A stretch of DNA of 64,000 nt from a bacterium (lineage in GTDB: Bacteria > Zhuqueibacterota > Zhuqueibacteria > Zhuqueibacterales > Zhuqueibacteraceae), in the NCBI GenBank assembly GCA_023150945.1, contig JAKLJX010000002.1, positions 310,001 through 374,000 of the forward strand, given 5' to 3'. The position numbers and the translations under genes are program-made. How positions within the stretch are numbered: the first letter of the stretch is position 1; every line of letters begins with the position of its first letter. The notes under the pieces are model-generated. The model was not told where the DNA came from, did not search any database, and saw nothing but the letters and a program-made list of their open reading frames with translations. Below are positions 26,601 through 36,428 of the stretch, in pieces.

Positions 26601-27636
26601 GGATGCGCAGGCTGCCGTCATTCTGGCGAATGCCCAGCTCGACGTTCTCATGGGCGCGGTGCGTGCGCAGCATCTGCAGCATGGGAGAATCGCCGTAGGG
26701 AATACGGCTGCCGTCCGGGTAAACCATGCGCAACAGCGGATCATCCAGGCGCAGGCCGGTGAGCGGCTGGCCGAGCAGCCGGACCGCCGCCGAGTTCGCG
26801 CGCGTGATCCGGCCCTCCGCCGAGAACAGAATCATGCCGTCGACCATGGTCTCCAGGATCGTCTCCATTTCACGATCCATTTCCGTGATACCGCCGACGA
26901 CATCGAAGACCGGACGAAACTCGGCCTGCTGCGCCGCCTGCAAGCGCAGGCTGCGGCCGATATACCACGCCGCACCCGGCGTAAGCACCACAGCCGCGAA
27001 AAATTTCGAAACCACCTGGTTGCGCATGGCATCGGCGTAGAACGGCTGGCCGGCAAAGGCCAGGGTGGTGAAGAGCAAGCCGTCGGTCAACAACACCACG
27101 GCCAGCACCAGCCCGACGCGCACGCCGCGCGGCAATTTGGGGAAGTAATTGGTCAGCAGTTGAAACCCGGAGATGACCATGAGGAAGGAAAGCACCAGCG
27201 CGACGGCTGCCGCCACCGTGGCGCGCCAATTACGATTGAAGAGCAGATCGGCAAGCGAAAAGCGGTTGCGAACCGCGTCCATCCCGTGCGCCAACGCCGC
27301 CAGCTCTTGAAACACGATGGTGAGCGCGCACACCGCCAACAGCACCAACAACAGCCGCCGGGTGTAGCGCGTGCCGTCGCAAGCATAAACCACCAGCAGG
27401 AAGGCAAGCAGATTGGCGTAGACGATGAGGGAGAGCAGGGGAAAACTGAAGGTGTTGGAAACGAACAGCACCGGCACACTGTTGGCGAACAGCCACACGC
27501 CAAACATGCTTGCGCCGGCAACCGCGCCCAGGGCCATCGTGCCCGCCTGGCGCTGCACGTGATGCGCCAGCAGAAACACGCCCTGCACCGCCACCATCGC
27601 GCCGATCAAGCTCAGAACCAACAGGAATGTCTGCAT
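23629..27636 (-). CDS. Membrane histidine kinase with multiple PAS and GAF domains
   Basis: 1335 residues from ATG 27636. The first 235 residues form seven or eight hydrophobic segments of a MASE/7TM-like sensor. About five PAS modules and one GAF domain ([19 protein letters not shown] through GVLRVDD) follow. HisKA has its His in [15 protein letters not shown], and the ATPase domain shows [15 protein letters not shown] and GKGTGLGL. It is a many-input kinase anchored in the inner membrane. There is no adjacent response regulator, so its partner is elsewhere. The downstream lysin-like gene is 30 nt away on the same strand, perhaps in one transcript. Confidence 0.92.
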   Translation of the reverse strand: MQTFLLVLSLIGAMVAVQGVFLLAHHVQRQAGTMALGAVAGASMFGVWLFANSVPVLFVSNTFSFPLLSLIVYANLLAFLLVVYACDGTRYTRRLLLVLLAVCALTIVFQELAALAHGMDAVRNRFSLADLLFNRNWRATVAAAVALVLSFLMVISGFQLLTNYFPKLPRGVRVGLVLAVVLLTDGLLFTTLAFAGQPFYADAMRNQVVSKFFAAVVLTPGAAWYIGRSLRLQAAQQAEFRPVFDVVGGITEMDREMETILETMVDGMILFSAEGRITRANSAAVRLLGQPLTGLRLDDPLLRMVYPDGSRIPYGDSPMLQMLRTHRAHENVELGIRQNDGSLRILSINASPLLDSRQRMRGGLATFRDVTQRKQIDESLAASQEFLRSLIEEAPIGIIVFDQEGVAEHINKFFLRAMGLESANDLIGRLNVFTEPVYVNTDLIGHFVQAYKGKVVEIPPIAIDVQRRQAVDLAEVSAAANGADAGANVKFVSHLLFPVRDRRNKVRSVVALVTDLTERTRAEKGRQEIEARFQDMVARISDYLFSARVEHGSLKYEFCTPVIERVTGYPADFFLNDNWFWFKIILVEDQQRVQDELLNLFTQREEEGVVEYRIRTRRGETRWLQSRFTILRNDKGKVERVIGAVSDLSRQKEAEEAVRRAVGKFRSLVETMHELVLTIDAQGKITFANRTFYRTMQYSERSVLGRKISDYLPSEQAEAFKETFLSLMRAERSLRNYELRFRQSNGDYLLLMMNADPLYEESGSVNGVLLVAFDITERRRAVEAIQKRNAELVFMTQLGEQFKTTVGQEELFQLVHEFLPAAMGIQHTDIALWHDRLQMLVSENGAAGGLATAQLGHQVSQRCFETGQPLIINDCSTSELVDPQWLQMAGVQSTAAVPILAAGRAIGVLRVDDTHNKNRFTEENIRYLRVVAQQLSAAIQNTRLYQKLRSSEENYRSLFENAAVGIYRATIDGHLLAANPALVKMLSYQTAADVLALNMPEHLFCRREDFDTLMSLLRQRKFVSAFETEFKRRDGSRLEVRINVRQVSDAQQAVEQVEGDVSDITEEKALREQLLQAQKLEGLGRLAGGLAHDFNNYLNAIINNLTLVREHLPAPEGPAAKYLRDAELAADQGADLIHKLLAFSRSHAEAGDYLDHLPAPAEVPVVDLNVCISEVISLLHPSLAQGVQLEFEPAAEPVTVAAESLQLKQVIMNLGVNAHDALLLDGQIPAGRGRIALRTACVEIDEAYCQKNPQAHAGTFVRLTVADTGAGIDEKVQQRMFEPFFTTKEPGKGTGLGLAVVYGLVQKLGGWITYSTKLGEGTTFEVYLPWTPPAT

Positions 27637-27666
27637 GGGAAGAAGTGGCCTTGCAATACCGTGCAA

Positions 27667-28305
27667 AGAATTTGGTCAAATTTAACCATTCTCGCTCCAA
27701 ATGCAAGGCAGGAGATGGCGCGGCCGGCCGGAGGGGCCGCGCTCGTCGCTGCCAAAGTGTGATTGAACCTGCCGTGCGCCAGCCCCAAGCGCGGTGCAGA
27801 TCCGCACCAGATCGCAGACAGCACGGCGGCGCCGGCAGGGCGCGATTTCACTCGCGGAAGAAATCCGGCTGAAAAACAACTGCATGTCGTTGGAATTCTC
27901 TTCCGCTGCGAAAACTTTCGAAGTCCAATTCGAGTCTGACTCTCCAACCAGCCGGCATCCGGCGGCAACCGGGAGTGGCGGCGGTAATTCTGACCCGGCG
28001 TGCTGCGACTGTCGCTACGGTGTTTTCCATTCCTCTTCGCCGGCAAGATGTAAACTCGACGTAAAATATGCCGGCTCGCGGGCAGTGAGCGCCTGCGAAC
28101 CGCGTTGTTTGTTCTTACAGGGTACTGCGATCGGATGGGCAGCCTCTTTGCCGCCGCGCCGAGGTTGTGCTGGCATGTCGTGGGATGATTTCGTATTCTC
28201 ATCAAAAACACGCACGCCAACCCAGCTATCGCCGGCAGCAGGACCTGCCGGTGCGCCCGTGCATGAATTGGAACCGGTGACTCGACAACGACAGGAGAAG
28301 ACTCG
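27667..28305. other. Intergenic region between kinase and TonB receptor
   Basis: 639 bp between divergent genes. Several open frames cross it on both strands, but all are Arg/Ser/Pro-rich without recognisable domains and without ribosome sites. The promoters for the two divergent genes should lie here; I could not single out a convincing pair of boxes. No repeat or RNA gene recognised. Confidence 0.4.
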
Positions 28306-30717
28306 ATGAGGAAACACGTGCGCTACCAATCTGTCTGGCTGCTCATGGCCGCAGCGCTGGCGTTCTCACAGGAACAGCAGGGCGTGATCTCCGGCAGCGT
28401 GCATGACGCCACCACCCACCTGCCGATCGAGTTTGCCAATGCCATGCTCTTCACCCAAGAAGACAGTACGCTGGTGACCGGCGCCAGCACCGGCGCCGAC
28501 GGCACTTTCATGCTCAACCGGATTCCGCCGGGAGCGTACCGCCTGCAGCTCCAGTTGATCGGTTACGAGGCGCGGCGCGTGGGCAACGTCGTCATCCGGC
28601 CGCCCCAGTGGGCGGTAGATTTGGGCAAATTGGCGCTGCGGCAAACGGCCCTGCAGATGGACGCCGTCGAAGTGCAGGCCGAGGCCCTGGCGTTGAGGTA
28701 TCAGCTCGACAAGAAAGTGGTCAACGTCAACCAGCAGCACACCGCGATTTCCGGCACGGCGGTGGACGTACTGGAAAATGTTCCCGCCATTACCGTCGAT
28801 GTCGAGGGCAATGTCAGCTTGCGCGGCAGCAGCAATTTCACCGTGTTGATCGACGGCCGGCCCTCGGTGCTGGAGGCGAGCGAGGCGCTGCAGCAAATCC
28901 CGGCAGCCAGCATAGAGAATATCGAAATCATCACCAATCCCTCCGCCAAATATGACCCGGAAGGTGCCGCCGGCATCATCAACGTCGTTTTGAAACGGAA
29001 TCACCAAGAAGGCCGCAGTGGCATTGCCAATCTCAATGCCGGACTGGGGGAAAAATACGGCGCTGATGTTCTGTATGACTATCGCACCGGCGGCCAGCAC
29101 GCCACGTTCAGCGTGGATTTCAACCGCCGCCAATTCACCGGCGATGATCGCGAAGAAAACCGCACCACGCGCGCCGGCCTTACTTCTTTGATCCAATCCC
29201 AGGGTGATTCCCGGCGGCAGGACGAGGCGCTGGGTGTGCGCGGCGAATACAAACTCGAGCTCGGTCGCAAGCACCTACTGAGTTGGAGCGGCCGCTACGG
29301 CACGCGCAACTCGCGGCGCGGTGCCGATCAGACTTTCACCTCCTGGCCGGCAGCGGAAGTGACGCCCGCGCGCTATGCCAGTATCAGCGACCGGCAGCGC
29401 GACCGCGTTTTCGGCGCCACGCATCTCTCCTATCTTTATCGCTTCGCCCCCAAGGGTCATGAGCTGAGCGCCGAGGTGTTCTACCGCCGCCGCGAAGGCG
29501 AAGAAGCCACGATCAACGGTTTGTGGCCGAACGGCACGGCGCAGGTGAGCGGCCGCCGCACCACGGAATCCGGGCCCTCCAGTGACGTGCGTGCCCGCCT
29601 CGATTACACCCTGGCCTTCAGCAAGCAAGCAAAATTCGAAGCCGGTTATCAGAGTGATTTTGACCGCTCCACCGATGCCATCGGCAACTATGAATTCGAC
29701 GCTGCCGCCGGCGAATATCTCTATCAGCCGCAATTCAGCAATCGCACACAGTATGACGAAGACACGCATTCGTTCTATGCGCTCTATGCCGGTGAAACCA
29801 GCGGCTGGGGTTATCAAGCAGGAGTGCGCGCGGAATACACCGGCCGCGACATTCGCGTGGCCGGAGCCGCCGAATCGTTCGCCATCGGCCGTTGGGATTA
29901 CTTTCCCACGCTGCACCTCGCGCGGCAATTCACTGCCGGACAGCAGGCGATGGCCAGCTACACCCGCCGCATCGACCGGCCGGGCGGCGGGGAACTCGAG
30001 CCGTTCTTGACCTGGACTGATGCCTACAACGTGCGCCTCGGCAATCCCGCACTGCAGCCGGAATTCATCGATTCCTACGAGCTGGGCCTGCAATCTCCGC
30101 TCGGCCCCAGCCTGGTTTCGCTCGAGGCTTACTATCGCAAAACGCACAATCGCATCGAGCGGGTGCGCTCGGTTTATGCCGACAACGTCACGTTGCACTC
30201 GGTGACCAATCTCGGCAAAGAGGAGGCGCTGGGCAGCGAGCTGGCCATCAACCTCGATTTCAGCAAGAGGTGGGGCGTGCAGGCAACCGGCAATCTCTAC
30301 CGCTATCGCCTCGCCGGCGAGCTTTTTGGTGAATCGCTGGCGCGCGCAAGCTTCAACTGGAATGCCCGGCTGAGCAACACCCTCAAGTTCGGCCGCACGG
30401 CGCAAATCCAACTGGACGGCCTCTACCACAGCGCTTCGGTTTCCACGCAGGGCCGGCGCGCGGGTTTCTTCACCGCCAACGCCGCGGTCAAATACGAGCT
30501 TGTTCCCAAGCTGCTGTCCGCCACGCTGCAGCTCCGCGATGTTTTCGCTTCGGCGAAGAACGAATATACCGCCCAGGGAGTGGATTTCTACACCTACAAC
30601 TATTCCACCCGCGAAGCGCCGCTGGTGATGTTGAATCTCAAATACAATTTCAACAACTACAAGCCGGAGCGCGAGCGCAAACCGGCGGAGGACGACCGCA
30701 ACGAGGATGATTTTTGA
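28306..30717 (+). CDS. TonB-dependent outer-membrane receptor (OMP_b-brl_3 type)
   Basis: 803 residues. Signal peptide to about residue 21 (LLMAAALAFS). Residues 27-105 are a carboxypeptidase-regulatory-like beta domain (GVISGSVHDATTHLPIEFAN). Residues about 135-225 are a plug domain (VLENVPAITVDVEGNVSLRG, then IDGRP and SAKYDPEGAAGIINVVLK). The rest is a barrel of repeated aromatic-ending strands, finishing NLKYNFNNYKP. This layout is typical of FCB bacteria and takes up unknown ligands through TonB energy. No SusD partner is present. A GCGGCATT/AATGCCGC hairpin follows at 30725-30746, without T-run. Confidence 0.92.
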   Translation: MRKHVRYQSVWLLMAAALAFSQEQQGVISGSVHDATTHLPIEFANAMLFTQEDSTLVTGASTGADGTFMLNRIPPGAYRLQLQLIGYEARRVGNVVIRPPQWAVDLGKLALRQTALQMDAVEVQAEALALRYQLDKKVVNVNQQHTAISGTAVDVLENVPAITVDVEGNVSLRGSSNFTVLIDGRPSVLEASEALQQIPAASIENIEIITNPSAKYDPEGAAGIINVVLKRNHQEGRSGIANLNAGLGEKYGADVLYDYRTGGQHATFSVDFNRRQFTGDDREENRTTRAGLTSLIQSQGDSRRQDEALGVRGEYKLELGRKHLLSWSGRYGTRNSRRGADQTFTSWPAAEVTPARYASISDRQRDRVFGATHLSYLYRFAPKGHELSAEVFYRRREGEEATINGLWPNGTAQVSGRRTTESGPSSDVRARLDYTLAFSKQAKFEAGYQSDFDRSTDAIGNYEFDAAAGEYLYQPQFSNRTQYDEDTHSFYALYAGETSGWGYQAGVRAEYTGRDIRVAGAAESFAIGRWDYFPTLHLARQFTAGQQAMASYTRRIDRPGGGELEPFLTWTDAYNVRLGNPALQPEFIDSYELGLQSPLGPSLVSLEAYYRKTHNRIERVRSVYADNVTLHSVTNLGKEEALGSELAINLDFSKRWGVQATGNLYRYRLAGELFGESLARASFNWNARLSNTLKFGRTAQIQLDGLYHSASVSTQGRRAGFFTANAAVKYELVPKLLSATLQLRDVFASAKNEYTAQGVDFYTYNYSTREAPLVMLNLKYNFNNYKPERERKPAEDDRNEDDF

Positions 30718-30899
30718 CGGCGCGGCGGCATTGAACAGAATGCCGCAGCGGTTGTCCTTTTCACGGACGCTGAATTGACTGTGGGCGATCCCGCCCAAGC
30801 AGGAGGCAACAACCGCGACGCCCGCACCCGCGGGTGGGCGGGCAGTCGCAATCACCGCAGCCGGCGGCCGCAATGCCGGTTGCCCTGCAATGGGAATTC

Positions 30900-31760
30900 A
30901 TGAGAACACTGATCAACCGACTGATGTGGTGCTTTTGTATGCTGCCTGTTTTTGATCTCGGCGCGCAGGCCGTCCGCACCGCGCATGCGGAAGCCGAGTT
31001 GATTGCAGAAGCCGCATGGCTGACACCCGGCCAGCCGTTTTGGGTGGGTCTGCGCTTGAAACTGGAAAAGGGCTGGCACACGTACTGGCGCAATCCCGGT
31101 GACGCAGGCTTGCCCATCGCAATTACGTGGGACCTGCCGGAAGGCTTCACGGCGGGCGAGATACAGTGGCCTTATCCCGAGCGCATTGCCGATCCGCCGC
31201 TGGTTTCCTACGGCTATCATGGTGAGACACTGCTGCTGGTGCAAGTGATGCCGCCGGCAACGTCGCCCGGCACTGCGATCGAGCTGCAGGCCAAGGCAAG
31301 CTGGTTGGTGTGCCGGGAAGAATGCCTGCCGGAATCGGCGCGGTTGCGTCTGACCTTGCCGGTCAAAGAAAGTCTGCCGGCAGCCGCGACCAAATGGGCG
31401 CCACTGTTCGCGCAGACCCGCACCAAATTGCCGCTGCCTTCGTCGGCTTGGCAGGTGGCAGCTTATCTGCGGGAGACCAGCCTGGTATTGGCACTCACGC
31501 CGCCGCCGGCTTTCAAACAGCAATTGCATGCGTTGATCTTTTGCCCGGCAGAAGAGATGATCATCGAGAATGCCGTTGCCCCGCGCTTCACGGCCGCGGC
31601 CGGCCGGTATCAGCTCGAATTCCAAATCTCGACGCTGCGGCAAAAGCCCTTGACCCGAATCGCCGGCGTGCTAATTTCGGACAAAGGCTGGCGCGGGCAC
31701 AACACGGAAAAGGCGCTGTGGGTGGACCTGCCAGTTCAGGAGAAAGGCGTCTCGCCGTGA
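30900..31760 (+). CDS. Stand-alone DsbD N-terminal (DsbC/DipZ-like) domain protein
   Basis: 286 residues from ATG 30900. A signal peptide covers residues 1-22. The mature part matches the periplasmic immunoglobulin-like domain of DsbD-type proteins: VGLRLKLEKGWHTYWRNPGD, then FTAGEIQWPYPERI and WLVCREECLPESARL, with the two Cys that receive electrons. The membrane and thioredoxin parts of full DsbD are absent and no copy lies nearby. It may accept reducing equivalents from an unlinked CcdA-like protein. A redoxin gene follows in the same direction. Confidence 0.85.
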   Translation: MRTLINRLMWCFCMLPVFDLGAQAVRTAHAEAELIAEAAWLTPGQPFWVGLRLKLEKGWHTYWRNPGDAGLPIAITWDLPEGFTAGEIQWPYPERIADPPLVSYGYHGETLLLVQVMPPATSPGTAIELQAKASWLVCREECLPESARLRLTLPVKESLPAAATKWAPLFAQTRTKLPLPSSAWQVAAYLRETSLVLALTPPPAFKQQLHALIFCPAEEMIIENAVAPRFTAAAGRYQLEFQISTLRQKPLTRIAGVLISDKGWRGHNTEKALWVDLPVQEKGVSP

Positions 31761-31912
31761 AGCCATCTCGCTGCGTGGAAAACCGCGCAGCGGGCGGCGG
31801 TGGAATCTGATGCGGTGTGATTGGATTGCTGGTGAGCTTGTTTCAAACGGCGGTGCCCGCGACGGGCGCCATGGAACCCCTCAGGTGATTCACTTTAACG
31901 GAGATGAAACTT

Positions 31913-32518
31913 ATGAAAATGTATCTTCCCTTTCTGCTTGCGGTGCTGGCTCTGGCCCTGCCGCTGGCGTTTGCAGGAGGCCTCGAGATCGATAAGCCTG
32001 CCCCCAATTTTACTTTGAAAGACGTCGAGGGCAAGTCGCATTCGCTGGCGGATTTCAAGGGCAAGTTCGTGGTGTTGGAGTGGATCAATTTCGATTGCCC
32101 GTTCGTCGGCAAGCACTATCACAGCGGCAACATGCAGAAGCTGCAAAAAACCTACATGGCAAAAGGCGTGGTCTGGCTGGCGATCTGCTCCTCGGCGCCG
32201 GGCAAGCAGGGCCATTTCACCGCCGAAGTGATCAAGAAACGCCTGGCCGAAGCCAAGGCGGCGCCCACGGCCTATTTGATCGATGCAGACGGCACTGCCG
32301 GCAAGCTCTACGGCGCGAAGACCACGCCGCACATGTTCATCATCGATCCCAAGGGCACACTGGTTTATGCCGGCGGCATCGATGACATTCGCTCCACCGA
32401 CGTGGCCGACATTGCCAAAGCGAAGAACTATGTCACCGCGGCGTTGGACGAAGCTCTGGCCGGCAAGCCCGTTACCGAAAAAGTCACCACGCCCTATGGC
32501 TGTTCCGTGAAGTATTGA
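31913..32518 (+). CDS. Exported redoxin (AhpC/TSA thioredoxin-like)
   Basis: 201 residues from ATG 31913; GGAG lies 9 nt upstream, overlapping an earlier in-frame ATG at 31904. A signal peptide (LLAVLALALPLAFAGG) directs it outward. The thioredoxin-like fold is seen in FTLKDVEGKSHSLADFKGKF. The active site is a single Cys in NFDCPFVGKHYHSGNMQ, without a CxxC. The C-terminus GCSVKY is a conserved mark of this redoxin group. It probably reduces peroxide or thiols in the periplasm, and the DsbD-like protein encoded just before may keep it reduced. Confidence 0.88.
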   Translation: MKMYLPFLLAVLALALPLAFAGGLEIDKPAPNFTLKDVEGKSHSLADFKGKFVVLEWINFDCPFVGKHYHSGNMQKLQKTYMAKGVVWLAICSSAPGKQGHFTAEVIKKRLAEAKAAPTAYLIDADGTAGKLYGAKTTPHMFIIDPKGTLVYAGGIDDIRSTDVADIAKAKNYVTAALDEALAGKPVTEKVTTPYGCSVKY

Positions 32519-32555
32519 TTGCCGCAGCCTGCAGTTGTCGCGCGCGGCAGTGCTG

Positions 32556-32606
32556 CAAAAAACACGGGCAAGGCGAGCCTCAACTCGTCTTGCCCGTGTT
32601 CGTTTT
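32556..32606. terminator. Bidirectional intrinsic terminator
   Basis: A 17-bp stem (left arm 32561-32577, right arm 32584-32600, one G-T wobble) with loop CCTCAA. Six A lie before it and TTTTT after it, so it can end transcription on both strands. It separates the convergent redoxin and MFS genes. Confidence 0.9.
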
Positions 32607-32647
32607 TGCGGCAGCGATTTCGTGTGTGCAGCGCGGCAGCCGCCTGC

Positions 32648-33874
32648 CTAGCCGCGCCCTCCGGCCAAACGGAGGGCTGCCGGCGAGCGTCGCAGCGCCC
32701 GCATCGCCTGAATGCCGAGCAAAGGTCCCACCGCCAGCGCCGCAAATGCCCATCGCCAACCCACTCGCTCCACCAACAACGGAATCAAGCGAATCGAGGC
32801 CAGCGTGAGCAGGAAGCCCAGGCTCGTTTGCAGCGTGAGCGCCGTACCCACGTACTCGCGTTCGGCCAGTTCGCTGACTGCCGTGCTGAACTGCGCCGAG
32901 TCAGCCACGGCGGCAAATCCCCACAACAAGGCAATGGCGCTCACCAGGTAGGGATTGCCGCCGAAGCAGAATCCGATCACCAGGGCGCAGCCGCCGCTGA
33001 CCATCATGCTCACGATGGTGATGCGGCTTCGGCCCCAGCGGTCGGCCAGCCGTCCCGCCCACAAGCTGCCGATGCCGCCGCTGGCAATCACGGCGAAGGC
33101 GGCGAGTGCCGCTGCGGTTTCAGGAGGTTGCGTGCCGAAGTAATTGCCGGCGTCGGCAGCGCGAAAGGATTCCAGCAAGAAAAGCGGAATCCACGTCCAC
33201 ATCGCATAGATTTCCCACATGTGGCCGAGATAGCCGAGATTCACCAGTCGCACGCTGCGCTCGCGCAACGCGTCGAGGGCATAGCGCCAGCGAAATTCCG
33301 CCGGCCCCGCGCGATGCGGGCCGAGTTCACCGCCCCGCCAAACCAAAATGCCGCCGATCAACGCCGCGACAGAAGCAGTGCAAAGCAAGGCGCGCCATTC
33401 CTGAATGCCCTCCCACGCGCGCAGCAAGTGCGGCGAGGCCGAGCCCACAGCCAGGGCACCGACCAGCAGACCGAGTCCCAAGCCGCGATCTTCCTTCATC
33501 CAACTTGCCATGATCTTCATGCCCACGGGATACACCGCGGCCAGCGCAAATCCCGTGGCAAAGCGCAAGGGCAAAGCCGTGGCCAAGCCCTCGGCAAACC
33601 AGGCGATGCCGGCGTTTGCCAGCGCGGCCAGGGCCGCACCCCAGGCAAACACCAGTCGCGGCGGCCAAAGGTCAGCGAGGTTGATAAACGCGCTCACCAA
33701 CGCGCCCGCCACAAAACCGATTTGCACGGCCATGGTGAGCCAGGCGGCGTCACCGCTGCGCAACTGCCAGCTCTGGGTCAGCGCAGGAACCACCGCTGAC
33801 ACCGAGAACCACAAGCTCATGGCGAGCAGCTCGGCAAAAGCGAGCAGCCAAACGGTTTGCCACTTTTTGTTCAT
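32648..33874 (-). CDS. MFS transporter
   Basis: 408 residues with twelve hydrophobic segments. MFS loop motifs are visible: FINLADLWPPRLVF after helix 2 and GRLADRWGRSRI between helices 8 and 9. It starts WLLAFAELLAMSLWFSVSAV. It sits in the inner membrane and is driven by the ion gradient; the substrate cannot be read from the sequence. Its ATG overlaps the stop of the methyltransferase gene (ATGA), so the pair may act together, for example exporting a methylated product. Its 3' end shares the bidirectional terminator. Confidence 0.88.
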   Translation of the reverse strand: MNKKWQTVWLLAFAELLAMSLWFSVSAVVPALTQSWQLRSGDAAWLTMAVQIGFVAGALVSAFINLADLWPPRLVFAWGAALAALANAGIAWFAEGLATALPLRFATGFALAAVYPVGMKIMASWMKEDRGLGLGLLVGALAVGSASPHLLRAWEGIQEWRALLCTASVAALIGGILVWRGGELGPHRAGPAEFRWRYALDALRERSVRLVNLGYLGHMWEIYAMWTWIPLFLLESFRAADAGNYFGTQPPETAAALAAFAVIASGGIGSLWAGRLADRWGRSRITIVSMMVSGGCALVIGFCFGGNPYLVSAIALLWGFAAVADSAQFSTAVSELAEREYVGTALTLQTSLGFLLTLASIRLIPLLVERVGWRWAFAALAVGPLLGIQAMRALRRSPAALRLAGGRG

Positions 33875-34716
33875 GCCGGTGCACCGGTCTCCGGTCCGGC
33901 CGGCTTGAGGCCTTTCACGATCACAAATTCTCCCGGCAGATGATAGCCCTGGCCGTTGCGATAGGGCGCGATGGCAGCAAGATACTCGGCGTATGCCTCC
34001 TGGCGCGTGGTTTCATCGAAGCGGGAATGCGCCAGTGCCACCGGGCCGCCGAGGAAGGCCGCGCCGCAAGCTTCCTCAGCGGAGGCATAATGGAGAATCG
34101 TGGAAATTCTTGCGCTGACGATTTCAGTGAAGCCGGCGGCGCGAAAGGTGTGTGCCAGCAGCTCACCGGTGCCCAGTTGGAAGAACAGCGGGCAAACTTC
34201 ACTTTTCACGCGGCGATCAACGATGGGGAAGATGTCGGCCCAGCCGCACTGCGAGCGCCGCCCCCAGACCGCCGCCACCGCACGGCCGCCGGGACGCAGC
34301 GCGTGTTTCATCTCGCGCAGCGCTTGCAAAGGATCGGGAAAGTACATCATGCCCAAGCCGCACAAGGCCGCATCAAAAGAGGCACCGGCAAGCTGCGACT
34401 CTTCCGCATCGCTGCGATAGAAAGCAACGTGGGCGATTTGGCGCTGTGCTGCCACGGCACGCGCGAGTTCGACCATGCCCTCGGAAATGTCCGTACCCAC
34501 GACTTCGCCGGTTGCGCCCACCGCGGCGGCCGCACGCAGGGTCACCAGGCCGGTGCCGCAGGCCACATCGAGCACGCGCTCGCCTGCCCGCAGATTTGCC
34601 AGCTCCAGCATCTTGCTCTGTGCCGGCTCGAGTTGATCCTGCCAATAGCGCTCATAAAAGCCGGCGGATTTGTCCCAGCCATAGCGCTGCACGCGACGTT
34701 GCAGTTTGGGTTCCAT
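33871..34716 (-). CDS. Class I SAM-dependent methyltransferase
   Basis: 281 residues from ATG 34716. Motif I is VLDVACGTGLVTLRA, followed by the acidic residue in VVGTDISEGM. Later motifs are AALCGLGMMYFPDPLQAL and ALRPGGRAVAAVWG. It resembles UbiE/COQ5-like small-molecule methyltransferases. Substrate not known. It is the first gene of the two-gene unit with the MFS transporter. No signal or membrane segment, so cytoplasmic. Confidence 0.88.
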   Translation of the reverse strand: MEPKLQRRVQRYGWDKSAGFYERYWQDQLEPAQSKMLELANLRAGERVLDVACGTGLVTLRAAAAVGATGEVVGTDISEGMVELARAVAAQRQIAHVAFYRSDAEESQLAGASFDAALCGLGMMYFPDPLQALREMKHALRPGGRAVAAVWGRRSQCGWADIFPIVDRRVKSEVCPLFFQLGTGELLAHTFRAAGFTEIVSARISTILHYASAEEACGAAFLGGPVALAHSRFDETTRQEAYAEYLAAIAPYRNGQGYHLPGEFVIVKGLKPAGPETGAPA

Positions 34717-34897
34717 GCTGATTCCCTGGTTGGCCGCTTTCACAAAGCGCAGGCTTTGACAAGCGCTCTGCCGCCTTGCTTCATGGGGGGTGAATTCTTT
34801 GGATTGCACTTCCGATTGATTAGTTCAACGCCCGGCCTTGCGCCCTCTCCCCACCAGATGCCGGCGGGTTGAATGGATTCCGCATCATCACCGCCGT

Positions 34898-35437
34898 TCA
34901 CGTCAGGCCCGCTTCAGCCTCCTGCCCGGGTCGAAGCAAGCGCACCACGCGCTGCATTTTTTGCGCGCGCTGAAAAATGTCCACAAAAGAACTGTGCGCA
35001 TCAGCCCGATCGAGCAGGCGCATGATTTCCGCCTCCGGCGCCGGGCTGGTGATCGTGACGAGATAGCGTACTGCCACATAGCCGGCCGGCACTTCGGCGA
35101 GCGCATACTCGCCGCGCACGTCCATATCGGCCTGCACTTCGACTTCCAGACGGGTGATCGGCACCTCGAGCTTGGCCGCCCACATCAGATAGCCGATCGC
35201 CAGGCAACTGCCCAGCGCGCCCCGGCCCAGAATGCCGGGATTCGGGCCGCTATCCGCGCCGCCGCGATTCTCGCCCACGTCGGCGATGATCTTCCATTTG
35301 CCCTCGCTGATTTCACAGCTCAGGCCATCGATCACGGTGACTTTAGTGACCGCGGTCTTTCTGCCCAGTGCGGGGCGAAGTTGCAGGGCTTTTTCGTTGC
35401 GCTCAAACGCAGTTTTGATCCGCTGCGCGATGGTCAT
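34898..35437 (-). CDS. OsmC family protein
   Basis: 179 residues. The OsmC core is present: GRGALGSCLAIGYLMWAAKL, with the first redox Cys, then VEVQADMDVRGEYALAEVPA. The second Cys found in the peroxidatic pair of true OsmC/Ohr proteins is not visible in the C-terminal half, where a coiled stretch (RAQKMQRVVRLLRPG) is present instead. A thiol-peroxidase function is therefore doubtful. Single gene with its own flanking gaps. Confidence 0.78.
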   Translation of the reverse strand: MTIAQRIKTAFERNEKALQLRPALGRKTAVTKVTVIDGLSCEISEGKWKIIADVGENRGGADSGPNPGILGRGALGSCLAIGYLMWAAKLEVPITRLEVEVQADMDVRGEYALAEVPAGYVAVRYLVTITSPAPEAEIMRLLDRADAHSSFVDIFQRAQKMQRVVRLLRPGQEAEAGLT

Positions 35438-35664
35438 GTCCCTCTCCCGAGTATGATAACAGCGTATTTCAGTTGGGTGGGCGATCTTGTTGCTTTGTCA
35501 TTCTCCCACAAATTTTCCCCACAACTCAGCGTCGTCCCGGAGTGAATCGCACACCCGCAGCAAGAAAGCCCTGGCGGAACGACAGCCGAGGGAGTACGGA
35601 TCTGGCAACGGAACAATGCCGCCGCGGAGACCTGTCCTCATTTCACCCGCAGCTAAGTGCAGCT

Positions 35665-36159
35665 TCAGACTTTGCCTGCGGAACACGCCGCTGGTTTCCC
35701 AAAAATCAAACTGTAAAGATAAGAGGGGAGGCAGAAATCAATCAGCACCGGCAGCGAGGCGGCGGCCACGAACAAGGCGCCCAGCACATAACCCAACGTG
35801 GTGGCGCCACCGGCAAAAGCCCAGCCGGTGCCCGCCATCCACAAGGAAGCCACGAGACAGCAAATGCGGCGGGCCAGGTGATAGCGCGGCAGAGGCGGTC
35901 GGTGCAGAAGAAAACGAATGCCGAAGTTGTAGAACACGTCGAACGGATGGCCGGGCAACACCGCGCCCAGCAGGGAGAAGGGTATCATCGCCCACATCAG
36001 CTTTGCTGAAGCGAGCAGCGTGGCCATTGCCATCCAGGTTGCCGTGATGGCGGGCGAGAGCCGCAGCCACGGCCGGATCTCGGTCAGGGCTTGATCACTC
36101 ATGCCGACAAAACCCTGGATTTCCAGCCGTCGCCGCGTTTCCGGTGAAAGCGTTTGCAA
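35665..36159 (-). CDS. DUF4395 membrane protein
   Basis: 164 residues. Four hydrophobic segments; the DUF4395 signature lies at residues 35-110 (AKLMWAMIPFSLLGAVLPGH, then FDVFYNFGIRFLL). It ends with VLIDFCLPSYLYSLIFG. DUF4395 proteins are small inner-membrane proteins often near redox or rhodanese genes; function unknown. Gene context here gives no further hint beyond the nearby OsmC gene. Confidence 0.8.
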   Translation of the reverse strand: MQTLSPETRRRLEIQGFVGMSDQALTEIRPWLRLSPAITATWMAMATLLASAKLMWAMIPFSLLGAVLPGHPFDVFYNFGIRFLLHRPPLPRYHLARRICCLVASLWMAGTGWAFAGGATTLGYVLGALFVAAASLPVLIDFCLPSYLYSLIFGKPAACSAGKV

Positions 36160-36220
36160 GGTTACTGCTCCGTAGCTGTGATTGCCGTTTTGTTTCCCGC
36201 TTGTGATTGTGAAGGAGAGA

Positions 36221-36415
36221 TCAATACAGGCTGAGCAGGCGCAGCGCGTCGGCCAGCGAACTGGAGGCCGGCTCGGCGGCCGGCGGGCTCAGCGCCTGAG
36301 CGGCAGCCGCTTTCTGCTCCGCCTTCTCCGGATCGAACACCTCAAACAACTCCTGCAGATCTTCTTCCGAGAAGTAGCCGGCGGGCAGCTCAAAGAGACG
36401 ATGCAATGATTCCAT
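36221..36415 (-). CDS. Small unknown acidic protein
   Basis: 64 residues from ATG 36415. The N-terminal half is acidic and helical (FSEEDLQELFEVFDPEKAEQ), then an Ala/Pro linker and a leucine-rich end. No family recognised. It starts 13 nt after the stop of the small membrane protein gene, so the two probably form one unit. Confidence 0.5.
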   Translation of the reverse strand: MESLHRLFELPAGYFSEEDLQELFEVFDPEKAEQKAAAAQALSPPAAEPASSSLADALRLLSLY

Positions 36416-36428
36416 AATTTGTTTCCGG

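Noticed and set aside
27794-28309. 171-codon frame before the TonB receptor
   Set aside because: Ser/Pro/Arg-rich, no domain, no ribosome site, and it overlaps the receptor start.
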